A stretch of DNA of 42,857 nucleotides from Leptofilum sp050292445 (GTDB lineage Bacteria > Chloroflexota > Anaerolineae > Promineifilales > Promineifilaceae): positions 1 to 42,857 of the forward strand of contig JBNKLQ010000010.1 in the NCBI GenBank assembly GCA_050292445.1, given 5' to 3'. The notes under the pieces are model-generated. The model did no database searches, was not told the origin of the DNA, and was given only the letters and a program-made list of their open reading frames with translations. The position numbers and the translations under genes were made by a program. Shown one piece after another: positions 8,744 to 16,803 of this stretch. The stretch's first letter is position 1. Each line of letters begins with the position of its first letter.

Positions 8744-10147
8744 TTAACTCTCCATTACCGGCTGGTTGCTGTCAATTCCATACTCAGGCAGATCCAGGCT
8801 CCACCAATCTTCAGCACTGGCCTGTGTACCGTAGCCAAAGGCATCGTCCATGCTGCGGAAGAAGCTGTCCAGGAACGGTGCCGTAGATGCACCCGCTTTC
8901 ACCCATTCATGCACCCATGCCTTATCCTTCTTGGCAAAGGGGCAAACGGCAAAGCAGATACCGCAGTTGGTACCTGCCTGCTCACGCCAGTAAGTTAGGC
9001 AGGTCACCGAATTCTCGAAGTAAGCCTTGTGACCTGGATTATTCCAGTCACCCTGCGTTTCCCAGGTTGGTTCGTCCAGGAAGCTGAGCGATTCGGAGGG
9101 GCAAGCCTCGGCACATTTCTTGCACCGCTTGCAAAACTCCATGATGCCTGCATCGATGGGTTTGTCTACAGCAATGGGCAGGTCGGTGAGCAGCTTGAAG
9201 ACGCGCACCATTGGCCCAAACTCTGGGGTAATCAGGCGGTTGAGGCGAGACAACTCGCCTAGCCCAGCCATCACGCCCAAAGCGGGGGCAATACCCAGTG
9301 CGTTGGTGCTGGATTCTCCCAGGCATTGATAGCCTAAGCCGCGCAAAAACTCTTGTGTAGAAGCTTGAATTGATTCGCCACGTTTGTAAGCTAAGGTTGT
9401 CGTTTGTGATCCTAGCGGGGTGGGGCAGCGGCGCATTGTTTCGGTAGACATCTGAACCGTGTAAACAATGGCGTATTTACAGCTGTTAGGAATATAACGA
9501 GCATCATCATCTTCTGTGGCAACGGGATCATCCGTGAAAACAAGTTCTTTGCCATCGGGGTCAACGCCGTAGATTAGCTTACGTGTGTTGTCGTTTAGCT
9601 CAATGAAGCCCACGGTAGAGGCGCCAAAATGGCGCATTGCCGCCCGAATGATCTTGGCGGCTTCGTCGGGCGAGCCTTCCCATTTGGGTACGCCGCGTTC
9701 CTCTGGTGTTTTGGCTTTTTGCGGTCCAAGATAGCTGCGGCCAACACCAACGTGTGCGCTCTTCATTGCCTGATCTTTTAAGGTGTAGCCATCCACGTCA
9801 TCCAGCATTCGCTGTAGTTCGTTTTGTGCGGCCGTTTCAGAAAGACGATCCACTTCATCATCGCCGACATAGCCAGTCATGCCCGGCCCACGTACGGTGC
9901 CGGTGCGCTCATTGTAGCGCTGCATCATATCCCAATCGACCTCGGTGGTGGGTTCGTCAACGATTTTGACCCACCAGGGGCGTTGGGGACGACCGGCCGA
10001 ATCTGTGAATGAGCCGGCTCGGAAGCTAGCGGCAGGAGCTGCTGCTGCTGATTTGGTGACAGTAGCAACGGCCGTTGCGCCAGCGCCTAAACCCGCTATC
10101 CGCAGAAAGTCACGCCGGTTGAGGGTTAATTTTTCTTCTTTCGCCAT
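8744..10147 (-). CDS. rdhA: Reductive dehalogenase catalytic subunit (RdhA)
   Basis: Cobalamin- and iron-sulfur-dependent enzyme of 467 aa, predicted to cleave carbon-halogen bonds as a terminal electron acceptor reaction. The N-terminus carries a Tat signal (RRDFLR at 11-16, then a hydrophobic run), so it is exported folded. RPWWVKIVDEPTTEVDW (about 55-71) is typical of the family. The corrinoid-binding core ends in a GLGELSRLNRLITPEFGP-like segment near residue 310. Two ferredoxin motifs follow: C339-x2-C-x2-C-x3-C349-P and C383-x11-C-x2-C-x3-C402-P. Both cluster motifs are complete. The start has a strong AGGAGGT. Halide substrate cannot be predicted. Confidence 0.93.
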   Translation of the reverse strand: MAKEEKLTLNRRDFLRIAGLGAGATAVATVTKSAAAAPAASFRAGSFTDSAGRPQRPWWVKIVDEPTTEVDWDMMQRYNERTGTVRGPGMTGYVGDDEVDRLSETAAQNELQRMLDDVDGYTLKDQAMKSAHVGVGRSYLGPQKAKTPEERGVPKWEGSPDEAAKIIRAAMRHFGASTVGFIELNDNTRKLIYGVDPDGKELVFTDDPVATEDDDARYIPNSCKYAIVYTVQMSTETMRRCPTPLGSQTTTLAYKRGESIQASTQEFLRGLGYQCLGESSTNALGIAPALGVMAGLGELSRLNRLITPEFGPMVRVFKLLTDLPIAVDKPIDAGIMEFCKRCKKCAEACPSESLSFLDEPTWETQGDWNNPGHKAYFENSVTCLTYWREQAGTNCGICFAVCPFAKKDKAWVHEWVKAGASTAPFLDSFFRSMDDAFGYGTQASAEDWWSLDLPEYGIDSNQPVMES

Positions 10148-10438
10148 TACCTACCTCCTGAACTCTGGTTCTATCCAGAATATCTTCTAAACCTAATGGG
10201 CAGAATTGCCATTGGGTATGCACAACTTGTGCTGTTTTTAGAGAATTAAAAAAGACTCTTCCAATCTTTACTTTAAGTCTATATGGAGAGGCGGTGGGGC
10301 GGTATCGGGAAAAGGATGGTTCTGTGTGGTGGTTTTCCTGACAAACAAGAAATCATCCGTAGATTACACAGATTTTCACAGAATTTTGAGCTTTTAATCC
10401 GGGTCCTCTGCGAAATCTGTAGATTTTGTTTTGACGTT
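10148..10438 (-). promoter_or_regulatory. rdhA upstream region with operator-like palindrome
   Basis: This 291-bp gap separates the response regulator from rdhA, both on the minus strand. The perfect dyad GCACAACTTGTGC lies at 10220-10232. Just upstream of it on the mRNA strand is a weak sigma70-like pair: TTGGAA (10259-10264), 16 nt, TCTAAA (10237-10242). The dyad would then cover the transcription start. The distal part (about 10345-10432) resembles the CACAGA/TCTGCG intergenic repeats found elsewhere in the window. The promoter call is tentative; the palindrome is certain. Confidence 0.45.
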
Positions 10439-11098
10439 CTATTTTTTGTAAGCGTCTAAAATACCGGCACGGACGGCAAATTTAATAAGATCGGCGCGCC
10501 GATCCAACATTAGTTTTTCCATGGCGCGCTGGCGGTAAGTATCGGCTGTTTTGGGGCTTATTATGAGCTTGTCGCCAATTTCACGGCTGCTGAACCCCAT
10601 CGCTGTCAGCTGCAACACTTCTTGTTCTCGCTCCGAGAGGGATTCAAACTGCTCCAGCTCGGTTTGCTTGTTGGTGAGCGATTCCATCAGAGCGGTGGCG
10701 GCTGTGGGGTGCAGGTAGCGTTCCCCGGTGAGCACCACGCGAATGGCTTGCAGCAGGCTGGTGTGGGTGGAGGATTTAGGAATGTAGCCATCGCAGCCCG
10801 CTTCAATAGCGGGGATGACAAATTCGCGGCGGCTGTGCATAGAAAGGACGATGATGCGACTAGTGTCGTTTTCTTGCCGAATGGCGCGAATGGCGTCCAG
10901 GCCACTCATGTCTGGTAAACCCAAATCCATGACAATGACATCTGGTAACCAGGTACGGGCGGCTTCGATGCCTGCTGCGCCGCTGCCCACATCGGCGACT
11001 ACTTTGAGGTCTGGTTCGCTTTCCAGCAGGGCGCGTAGACCGTCACGCAATACTTTATGGTCATCGACCAGGAGAATGGTGATGGGGGTGTCGGTCAT
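10439..11098 (-). CDS. NarL/FixJ-family response regulator
   Basis: A 219-aa regulator with a receiver domain (about 6-122; acidic pocket D12/D13, phospho-acceptor D58 in VIVMDLGLPDMSG, K108 in IPKSS) and a C-terminal LuxR-type helix-turn-helix (about 150-210; LSEREQEVLQL, then TAMGFSSREIG). Its start overlaps the kinase stop by 4 bp, so the two are translationally coupled. The next gene downstream on the same strand is rdhA, 291 bp away, which makes the rdh operon its most likely target. It would bind DNA as a dimer, and the palindrome at 10220-10232 is a candidate site. Confidence 0.93.
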   Translation of the reverse strand: MTDTPITILLVDDHKVLRDGLRALLESEPDLKVVADVGSGAAGIEAARTWLPDVIVMDLGLPDMSGLDAIRAIRQENDTSRIIVLSMHSRREFVIPAIEAGCDGYIPKSSTHTSLLQAIRVVLTGERYLHPTAATALMESLTNKQTELEQFESLSEREQEVLQLTAMGFSSREIGDKLIISPKTADTYRQRAMEKLMLDRRADLIKFAVRAGILDAYKK

Positions 11099-12714
11099 GT
11101 GGGGATTCCTTCTGGCAGCGGCAGGCGGACGAGTAAGCTGGTGCCTGTACCGGGTTCTGTGTCTAGCGTGAGGCTGCCACCAGCGATGGCGGCGCGCTCC
11201 CGCATGCTGATCAATCCAAGATGGCGCTGTTCAGGAACGGCCGTTGCTACATGCGGATCAAAGCCACAGCCATCATCTTTAATGCTCATCAAAATTGCCT
11301 GATTTTCTTGCGTCAAGGCTACCTGAACCGTTTGCGCCTGTGCGTGGCGAACAACGTTTGTCAACGCCTCCTGGGCAATGCGGTATAGTGTTACCTCAAT
11401 GCCGGAAGGCAGCGCATCGTCCTTCATGTCGGTGAGGTAGCGAGCGGTAATAGCCGCATCATTCATCATTTCTTCGATTAAAATGCCCAGAGCCACCGGC
11501 AAACCAAACTCCTCCAATGCAGCAGGCCGCAGACGGTAGGACAGTTCCCGTACCTGTTCAATCGTTTCAGAAACCATAGTAAGCAGCGATTGCAGGCCAT
11601 CTTGCATGGGGGTTGGGGGACACTCTTTTTCCAACGTTTTGATGCGCACCAACAGGGCTGTAAGCATCTGCCCAGCCCCGTCGTGAAGTTCCCGCGCCAG
11701 CCGTCCCCGTTCTTCTTCCTGTGCCTCTACCAATGATTCCAGCAATATTTGCCGGGCCTGCTCTTTTTCAGCCAGCTTTAAGCGCAGCCAGGCATTGGCT
11801 ACGATTTCAGAAATTTGCGTGCCAATGGTGGAAAGCATTGCCATATCGGCCGCAGCGACGGGATGGTTGTGGTGGCAGAGCAGATTCACCACGCCATATT
11901 TTTGGCCACGCGCCTCGATGGGGATGGTAATGTGTTGGGGGGTGGAACGGCCGTTGTCTGCAGCAAGTCTGTTACAATGGCGAATGTGCGCATGGATGGG
12001 CAAACTCTTATCGACCAATGCCTCTTGGCAGTGGCAGCCAGCGGCACGCCCTTCGTACAGCAAGTTGTTTTCCAAGGTCGATGGTACACCATACCAGCTG
12101 GCTAGATGGTAAACATCTCGCTCCGGGTCACGCAGATACACCCAGCCTGTTTCCAGATGCATCACTTCTACAATGTTTTGCAGAATGGCGTAAAGGACAT
12201 CATGTACCTCATGTTCTCGTTCGGCGGCCATCATGATGCGGTTCGTGGCCGCCAGGCGGCGGTTGGTTTGGGCCAGATCATCCTGCGTAAGCAGCAGATG
12301 GTCGGTCATGGTGTTGATGGCCAGGGCCACCTCACCAATTTCGTCTTTGGCCCAAACCGTCGCGCGGGCATCCAGATTGCCCTCGGCTACTTTTAGGGCC
12401 ATGTCGCGCAGATCAACTAACGGCCGTGTTAACAAAAAAGTGAGAAAAGAGGCGATAACCAACGATCCTGCGGCGGCCAACACCGTGATCAACAGTACGC
12501 TGCGGTTGCCTGCGCGCATAGCGGCTTCAACTCGAACGTCGGTTAACAGGTAGGACAGCCAATCAGAAAGTCCCGTAGTGACCCAATAGTTAAGCGTTAG
12601 CCCAAGGGTAAGCACGGTCATCAAAATAATGCCGGTAATTTTGAAGCGTACCGGCACTGAGATGATCAGGTTGTAGAGCCAGATAGGAATGCGTCGCAAG
12701 GATTGGATCGTCAT
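11095..12714 (-). CDS. HAMP-GAF histidine kinase with Cys-rich GAF domain
   Basis: A 539-aa NarX-type membrane kinase. Two membrane helices (about 25-45 and 72-97) flank a very short external loop. A HAMP domain (about 97-150), a GAF domain (about 165-312) and a HisKA_3 domain follow, with phospho-acceptor H344 (LARELHDGAGQ). The ATPase has DDGCGF and ends near 536. The GAF domain holds C227-x-C229-x17-C247 plus C280-HH. From memory this resembles the cysteine motif of the AirS oxygen sensor, whose GAF domain carries a [2Fe-2S] cluster. With so small an external loop the signal is probably sensed inside. No Shine-Dalgarno sequence is visible. Cognate regulator: the overlapping gene at 10439. 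Confidence 0.92.
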   Translation of the reverse strand: MTIQSLRRIPIWLYNLIISVPVRFKITGIILMTVLTLGLTLNYWVTTGLSDWLSYLLTDVRVEAAMRAGNRSVLLITVLAAAGSLVIASFLTFLLTRPLVDLRDMALKVAEGNLDARATVWAKDEIGEVALAINTMTDHLLLTQDDLAQTNRRLAATNRIMMAAEREHEVHDVLYAILQNIVEVMHLETGWVYLRDPERDVYHLASWYGVPSTLENNLLYEGRAAGCHCQEALVDKSLPIHAHIRHCNRLAADNGRSTPQHITIPIEARGQKYGVVNLLCHHNHPVAAADMAMLSTIGTQISEIVANAWLRLKLAEKEQARQILLESLVEAQEEERGRLARELHDGAGQMLTALLVRIKTLEKECPPTPMQDGLQSLLTMVSETIEQVRELSYRLRPAALEEFGLPVALGILIEEMMNDAAITARYLTDMKDDALPSGIEVTLYRIAQEALTNVVRHAQAQTVQVALTQENQAILMSIKDDGCGFDPHVATAVPEQRHLGLISMRERAAIAGGSLTLDTEPGTGTSLLVRLPLPEGIPT

Positions 12715-12893
12715 TTTTTCATTTGGGCAACGGCCGTTTCATCCAAATAGTCAATTTTTAGCTGTTGCGTCATGTTTGTTACGCTTCTTTAATAAAATGA
12801 TACGGTTTGTGATCTGTGTGTCATTGTAGACCGAAGAAGAGGATAAATCAGATGAACTATGTCATATTTTGTGGTGCCGAATGAACCAACATT
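12715..12893. other. Divergent spacer between kinase gene and tRNA-Glu
   Basis: A non-coding gap. ACGGCCGT lies inside a short inverted repeat (ATTTGG at 12721-12726 and CCAAAT at 12743-12748), close to the kinase start. No clear promoter for the kinase is seen. The region beyond 12780 is AT-rich. Confidence 0.4.
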
Positions 12894-12922
12894 TTGACAG
12901 GGATACGGCCGTTTGCTAGAAT
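12894..12922 (+). promoter_or_regulatory. Sigma70 promoter of tRNA-Glu
   Basis: TTGACA (12894-12899), 17-nt spacer, TAGAAT (12917-12922). The expected start near 12929 is about 15 nt before the mature tRNA. One ACGGCCGT palindrome (12905-12912) sits in the spacer. Confidence 0.85.
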
Positions 12923-12943
12923 TCGCCATCTGTATTATGAGAG

Positions 12944-13016
12944 GCCCCGTTCGTCTAGCGGCCTAGGACGTAGCCCTCTCAAGGCTAAAACACGGGTTCG
13001 AGTCCCGTACGGGGCA
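12944..13016 (+). tRNA. tRNA-Glu (anticodon CTC)
   Basis: A full cloverleaf can be drawn. The acceptor stem GCCCCGT pairs with ACGGGGC, the D arm starts GTCTAGCGGCC, the anticodon stem TAGCC/GGCTA holds loop CTCTCAA (anticodon CTC, reading GAG), and the T arm ACGGG/CCCGT holds TTCGAGT. The discriminator base is A. CCA is not encoded. A consensus promoter lies upstream and a terminator directly downstream, so it is transcribed alone. Confidence 0.97.
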
Positions 13017-13021
13017 TCATC

Positions 13022-13053
13022 AGGCTTCATCCACAGGTGGGTGAAGCCTTTTT
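13022..13053 (+). terminator. Rho-independent terminator of tRNA-Glu
   Basis: AGGCTTCA (13022-13029) pairs with TGAAGCCT further on. The stem extends through TCCAC/GTGGG with one G-T pair and is followed by TTTTT. It begins 6 nt after the tRNA. Confidence 0.9.
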
Positions 13054-13104
13054 GCTTTATCTTTGCTACACTTAATCTATTGATTTTGAAAAAATAATAA
13101 CCGC

Positions 13105-13172
13105 AAAGTACGCAGAGTTTTTACAAGTTACAGAGAAGAAGCTCTGCGTTCTCGGCGTCTCTGCGGTTAACT
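13105..13172. repeat. CGCAGAG-type intergenic inverted repeat
   Basis: AACCGCA and ACGCAGAG on the left pair with CTCTGCGT and TGCGGTT on the right, leaving an imperfect long hairpin. Similar CACAGAG/TCTGCGG sequences occur near 10350, 16510, 16690 and 29985. It is a non-coding repeat family. Confidence 0.6.
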
Positions 13173-13205
13173 ATGGCTTTTTTAAAGCTATCCGAAATGT
13201 AATTT

Positions 13206-15050
13206 ATGGCCGCAGCGCAGGACAACGCTCCAATTGAATATGAAGAGATTGAGCCAAAGTCGCATTTGAACGGTGCTTCCCAGCCAAACGGCCGTGCCGC
13301 CCTGCCTAATTCTCCTTCAGAGCCAGAGCCAGCGAGCCATCAACCTGAACACAACCAGAACTTTCGCAGCGACGGCCGTTTTCGGCGTATCCTCTACTTT
13401 TTTGCCCGCGTTATTTTGCATTTGATCATTTGGGACATTGTTGGGGGGCGGGTGCCGCTGCTAAAGATGGCCGTGCGCCAAAGCCGCCCGCGCCGTTTTC
13501 GCCGTTGGTCTCATCGCTTTCGTGAACTGGCCCTGAACATGGGTGGCGTGATGATCAAGCTGGGGCAGTTCCTTAGCGCCAGGGTAGACGTACTGCCGCC
13601 CGAAATTACCGAAGAGCTGCAAGGCTTACAAGATGAAGTGACGCCAGAGGAAACCTGGCGCATCATGTCTGTCATTCAGGCGGAACTGGGTGATGTCCAG
13701 TCGCGTTTTGCCGAAATTGAAGAGCAGCCGATGGCGGCTGCCTCGCTGGGGCAAACGCATCGGGCCTGGTTGTTGCCGGAAAATGGCGATGGGGAGCGAG
13801 GAACGGCCCCTTCGACAAGCGCAACACAGTCGCGCCGCTCAGGGCAAGCTGTTGTCATCAAAGTACAGCGACCCAACATCGCCACCATCGTGGAGACCGA
13901 TCTGGCGGCGCTGCGCATCGTGGCTCGCTGGACCATGCGCTATCGCCCAATTGCCCGCCGCGCCGATGTGCCTGCGCTGATGGAAGAGTTTGCCAAAACG
14001 TTGTGGGAAGAGCTGGATTATCGCGCCGAAGTGGAAAACGCCGAGCGATTTGCCGAAATGTATGCCAACGATCAGCGCGTTTACATTCCCGCCATCTACC
14101 GCCAGCATTGCGCCGACCGTGTCATTGTCATGGAAAATGTTGAAGCGCCCAAAATCACCGACATAGCGGCGATGGAAGCCGAGGGCATTGACCCAGGTGA
14201 AGTGGCCGAGGCGCTGCTGGACGTTTATTTTGACCAAGTATTCCGCGAGGGCTTTTTTCATGCCGATCCGCATCCGGGCAATTTGTTTGTGCGTCCCCGC
14301 CCAGACATTCCCTGGCCTCCAGAAGATGCGCCAATGCCCTTCACGGGACGGCCGTTCTGGATTATCTTTGTTGATTTTGGCATGGTTGGGCGGGTGCCCA
14401 CGCTGATGGGCGACAATTTACGCCAGGTACTGATCAGTGTGACGCAGCGTGACGGTCGTAAACTAACCGAAGCGTATCAAAACCTGGGTTTCTTCCTGCC
14501 GGGGGCTGATTTGGTGCGCATTGCCGAAGCGCAAGATGCGGTGCTGGACCGCATCTGGGGGCGCAATTTGCTGGATTTGGCCCGCCCCGACCCGGCAGAA
14601 ATTGAAGAGCTGGGGCAAGAGTTCCGTGATTTGCTATTTGACTTCCCTTTCCAAATTCCTCAGGATTTTATCTATTTGGGACGGGCGCTGGGGATTGTGT
14701 CTGGCCTGGTCTCGCAGCTGGATGAGCAGATCAACCCCTGGTATTTCATTGAAAAATATGGCGAGTCGTTAATATCTAGCCGGGAAGGACAGCGGTTGGG
14801 TTTGGAGACGGCCTGGCAGTTGATACGGCCGTATCTTAGCACCCCAGCTCAGGTGCAGCGCTTGTTGACCTTGGCGGAAAACGGCCGTCTTCGCGTGCAA
14901 ACAGATCGAGACACCCTGCGCCAATACGAACGCATTGAAAAGAAAATTGGTCAGTTGGGCTGGAGTATCTTAGGGGCAGCAGGGATGCTGTCAGGGACGC
15001 TGTTGTATTTGAATCGCAAGGGGAAAGAGAAGGGGGAGAGTGATAAGTAA
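13206..15050 (+). CDS. UbiB/ABC1 (AarF)-family atypical kinase
   Basis: A 614-aa protein of the ABC1/UbiB family, ATP-dependent membrane-associated factors linked to quinone and lipid metabolism. After a poorly conserved N-terminus (1-60) comes the family-specific MIKLGQFLSARVDVLP segment near residue 118. Next are the Ala-rich loop AAASLGQTH, the nucleotide-contacting lysine in VVIKVQRP, and the catalytic-like HADPHPGN and VDFGM motifs. A C-terminal membrane helix lies at about 588-605. A 15-residue Ser/Thr-rich insert (about 196-213) precedes the VVIKVQRP strand. No Shine-Dalgarno sequence is seen. Other quinone-biosynthesis genes are absent nearby, so the exact role is open. Confidence 0.92.
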   Translation: MAAAQDNAPIEYEEIEPKSHLNGASQPNGRAALPNSPSEPEPASHQPEHNQNFRSDGRFRRILYFFARVILHLIIWDIVGGRVPLLKMAVRQSRPRRFRRWSHRFRELALNMGGVMIKLGQFLSARVDVLPPEITEELQGLQDEVTPEETWRIMSVIQAELGDVQSRFAEIEEQPMAAASLGQTHRAWLLPENGDGERGTAPSTSATQSRRSGQAVVIKVQRPNIATIVETDLAALRIVARWTMRYRPIARRADVPALMEEFAKTLWEELDYRAEVENAERFAEMYANDQRVYIPAIYRQHCADRVIVMENVEAPKITDIAAMEAEGIDPGEVAEALLDVYFDQVFREGFFHADPHPGNLFVRPRPDIPWPPEDAPMPFTGRPFWIIFVDFGMVGRVPTLMGDNLRQVLISVTQRDGRKLTEAYQNLGFFLPGADLVRIAEAQDAVLDRIWGRNLLDLARPDPAEIEELGQEFRDLLFDFPFQIPQDFIYLGRALGIVSGLVSQLDEQINPWYFIEKYGESLISSREGQRLGLETAWQLIRPYLSTPAQVQRLLTLAENGRLRVQTDRDTLRQYERIEKKIGQLGWSILGAAGMLSGTLLYLNRKGKEKGESDK

Positions 15051-15089
15051 AAAGTGAAAAGTGGTTTGTACTCTTCACTTTTTACTTTT
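15046..15089. terminator. Bidirectional terminator
   Basis: AGTAAAAAGTGAA (15046-15058) pairs perfectly with TTCACTTTTTACT (15074-15086). The stem overlaps the UbiB-family stop codon and sits 14 bp from the end of the convergent YegP-like gene. The A/T-rich arms allow it to work from both sides. Confidence 0.7.
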
Positions 15090-15102
15090 GATTTGCATGC
15101 TT

Positions 15103-15441
15103 TTAAGCCGTTGTATCTTCCACACCTGCTTCTGCGGCAACGCGCTGTACCGCCTCAATGCCGTTCTGGCAGGTTTGTTTGTTGGCGTACATCTGGCTTG
15201 TGCCGATGACCTGCTTGTTGGCGGCCAATAAATTGAAGTAAAACTTGCCGTTGGCTGCTTCCTTTACCTCAAACCGATCCATGCTGGTGCCATTGTTTTT
15301 CACAGATTCAATCCCGTTTTTGCAGCCTGCTTTGGCAGCATAACCCTGGCTAGACAGGATGTTTTGTCCATTGCTGGCGGTTAGCCGGAAATAAAATTTG
15401 TCATTGTTGCCCTGGTATATTTGATATTTGGGGTGATTCAT
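15103..15441 (-). CDS. YegP-like protein with two DUF1508 repeats
   Basis: A 112-aa protein made of two tandem DUF1508 units: KFYFRLTASNGQNILSSQGY (about 11-30) and KFYFNLLAANKQVIGTSQMY (about 61-80). Each is followed by an N-G-I-E/K-xx-V segment. This matches the YegP family of small, widely distributed bacterial proteins of unknown function. The start chosen is ATG at 15439-15441, 9 nt after AAGGAG; a GTG one codon earlier is possible. It is monocistronic. Confidence 0.9.
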   Translation of the reverse strand: MNHPKYQIYQGNNDKFYFRLTASNGQNILSSQGYAAKAGCKNGIESVKNNGTSMDRFEVKEAANGKFYFNLLAANKQVIGTSQMYANKQTCQNGIEAVQRVAAEAGVEDTTA

Positions 15442-15561
15442 CACGTTATTCTCCTTGAAATTTTGGGGTTAATCACACTGTAACTGGATAATTCTTGATT
15501 ATGAACCATTTGCCCAATTACGCAATTGCTTTTTTGACACGATTTTGACCAAAGCGTCACA

Positions 15562-16407
15562 TTATTCTTCCAGAAATTCGGCCTGAATCCAACCCAAAAT
15601 GCCGTTGACCGTGCGAATCTCGCGCCAGAGGATACCGCCCTGATTGGCACGGCCGTTTTCCACTAGCACAGTCTCGTTATCTTGCACAATCACCAGCTGC
15701 TGCCCACCCGGTGAGCGCCGCACCCACAGCGTGCTGCCGTTGGTGTTAATCGTGCCGGTAATGCCCTCGATGGGGGTCGGGGTGATGGTTGGTGTGGGAG
15801 TTGCCGTTGGTAAAGGGGTGTTGGTGGCCGTGGGGCTGGGGGTTGGGGTGGTGGTATTTGCCTCACCGTTGGTTGCCGGGGTGGGCACGGCTGTTTCCCC
15901 ATTATCAATATCGGGCGTGGGGGAAGGCCCTGCCAGTTCTGGCGTGGCCGATGGTGGTATTTCTTCGGTAGCCACGTCATCGGAACTGCCAGGAGGGGGG
16001 CCACCAAAGGCACCGCTGGAAGGCGTTTGGGTACTGCTTTCGTTAGCGGCAACAGCGTCACTGCTCTGGGTATCTTCGCTGACGACGGCCGTTGGCGGGA
16101 GATCACCCATCGCGCCTGTGTTGATTGACGTGGCTGCACTCTCGGTAATTTCGGTGGTGGCAGTGGCAACGGCCGTTGCCCTGCCATCATCTATTGGCAC
16201 GCCAGCTAAAAAAAAGCCTAGCATCAAGATGAGGCTGGCCAGCGCGTAGCCAGTAAACAACTTCACCCGTAAATCGAGGCGCTGTCCGGCCAACCCCAGC
16301 CGCAAAAGTGCTCGAGGCGATTGAGCCAGATAAGCTAATATGGTCATGAGTAAGGCAAGAACGGCCGTTACACCCATGCCAATCAAAGTCCATGTCGGAA
16401 ATCCCAT
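15562..16407 (-). CDS. Membrane-anchored protein with SH3-like domain
   Basis: A 281-aa protein with two N-terminal membrane helices (about 7-27 and 50-70). A long low-complexity linker rich in Thr, Pro, Ser and Ala (about 75-213) follows, then a C-terminal bacterial SH3-like domain (about 214-280; LWVRRSPGGQ, ILGWIQAEFLEE). Such domains often contact cell-wall peptides, and the linker would span the space outside the membrane. The linker contains several ATAV/TAV peptides encoded by the ACGGCCGT palindrome. No Shine-Dalgarno sequence is visible. Function unknown. Confidence 0.8.
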   Translation of the reverse strand: MGFPTWTLIGMGVTAVLALLMTILAYLAQSPRALLRLGLAGQRLDLRVKLFTGYALASLILMLGFFLAGVPIDDGRATAVATATTEITESAATSINTGAMGDLPPTAVVSEDTQSSDAVAANESSTQTPSSGAFGGPPPGSSDDVATEEIPPSATPELAGPSPTPDIDNGETAVPTPATNGEANTTTPTPSPTATNTPLPTATPTPTITPTPIEGITGTINTNGSTLWVRRSPGGQQLVIVQDNETVLVENGRANQGGILWREIRTVNGILGWIQAEFLEE

Positions 16408-16803
16408 GCGGCGTATTATTGCAAATCACAGAAAGCCGTGCAAAGTATGTCAGCTAGTTTTGCTGTGATTTGCTCAACTAAAAGCCAAATTCTCATGTGT
16501 GTTTAGAATCTATTCGAAACAGCCACAGAGAAAAAGAGAAGATAGAGAACTTGAGATGAACCTCAAAAGTTCTGTGAACTCTATGGCCAATTTTCGGATA
16601 GGTATGTATTTAACATTTATTGACGATTAGCGATTTACCATTACGATTGGGCGCTGGTATAATCTTATCGGAACTACTTATAACTCTACTGAAAAAGCCA
16701 CAGAGAGCACAAAGAGGCTGGGATTTCCAGAGAAACCAATCTGCGAAATCCGCGAAATCTGCGGTTTGTTTTTTTAAATCGTTAACCCAAAACGGAGTTT
16801 TTT
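16408..16803. other. Repeat-rich spacer upstream of lpdA
   Basis: No gene is supported in these 396 bp. Two imperfect hairpins are present. One lies at about 16540-16580 (AGAACTT/AAGTTCT flanked by ATAGAG/CTCTAT). The other, at about 16690-16775, is built from CACAGAG and TCTGCG units. These match the intergenic repeat family at 13105. The lpdA ribosome-binding site (CGGAG) ends the gap. Confidence 0.5.

Noticed and set aside
12894..13097. Open frame covering the tRNA-Glu
   Set aside because: The region is a tRNA with its promoter and terminator.
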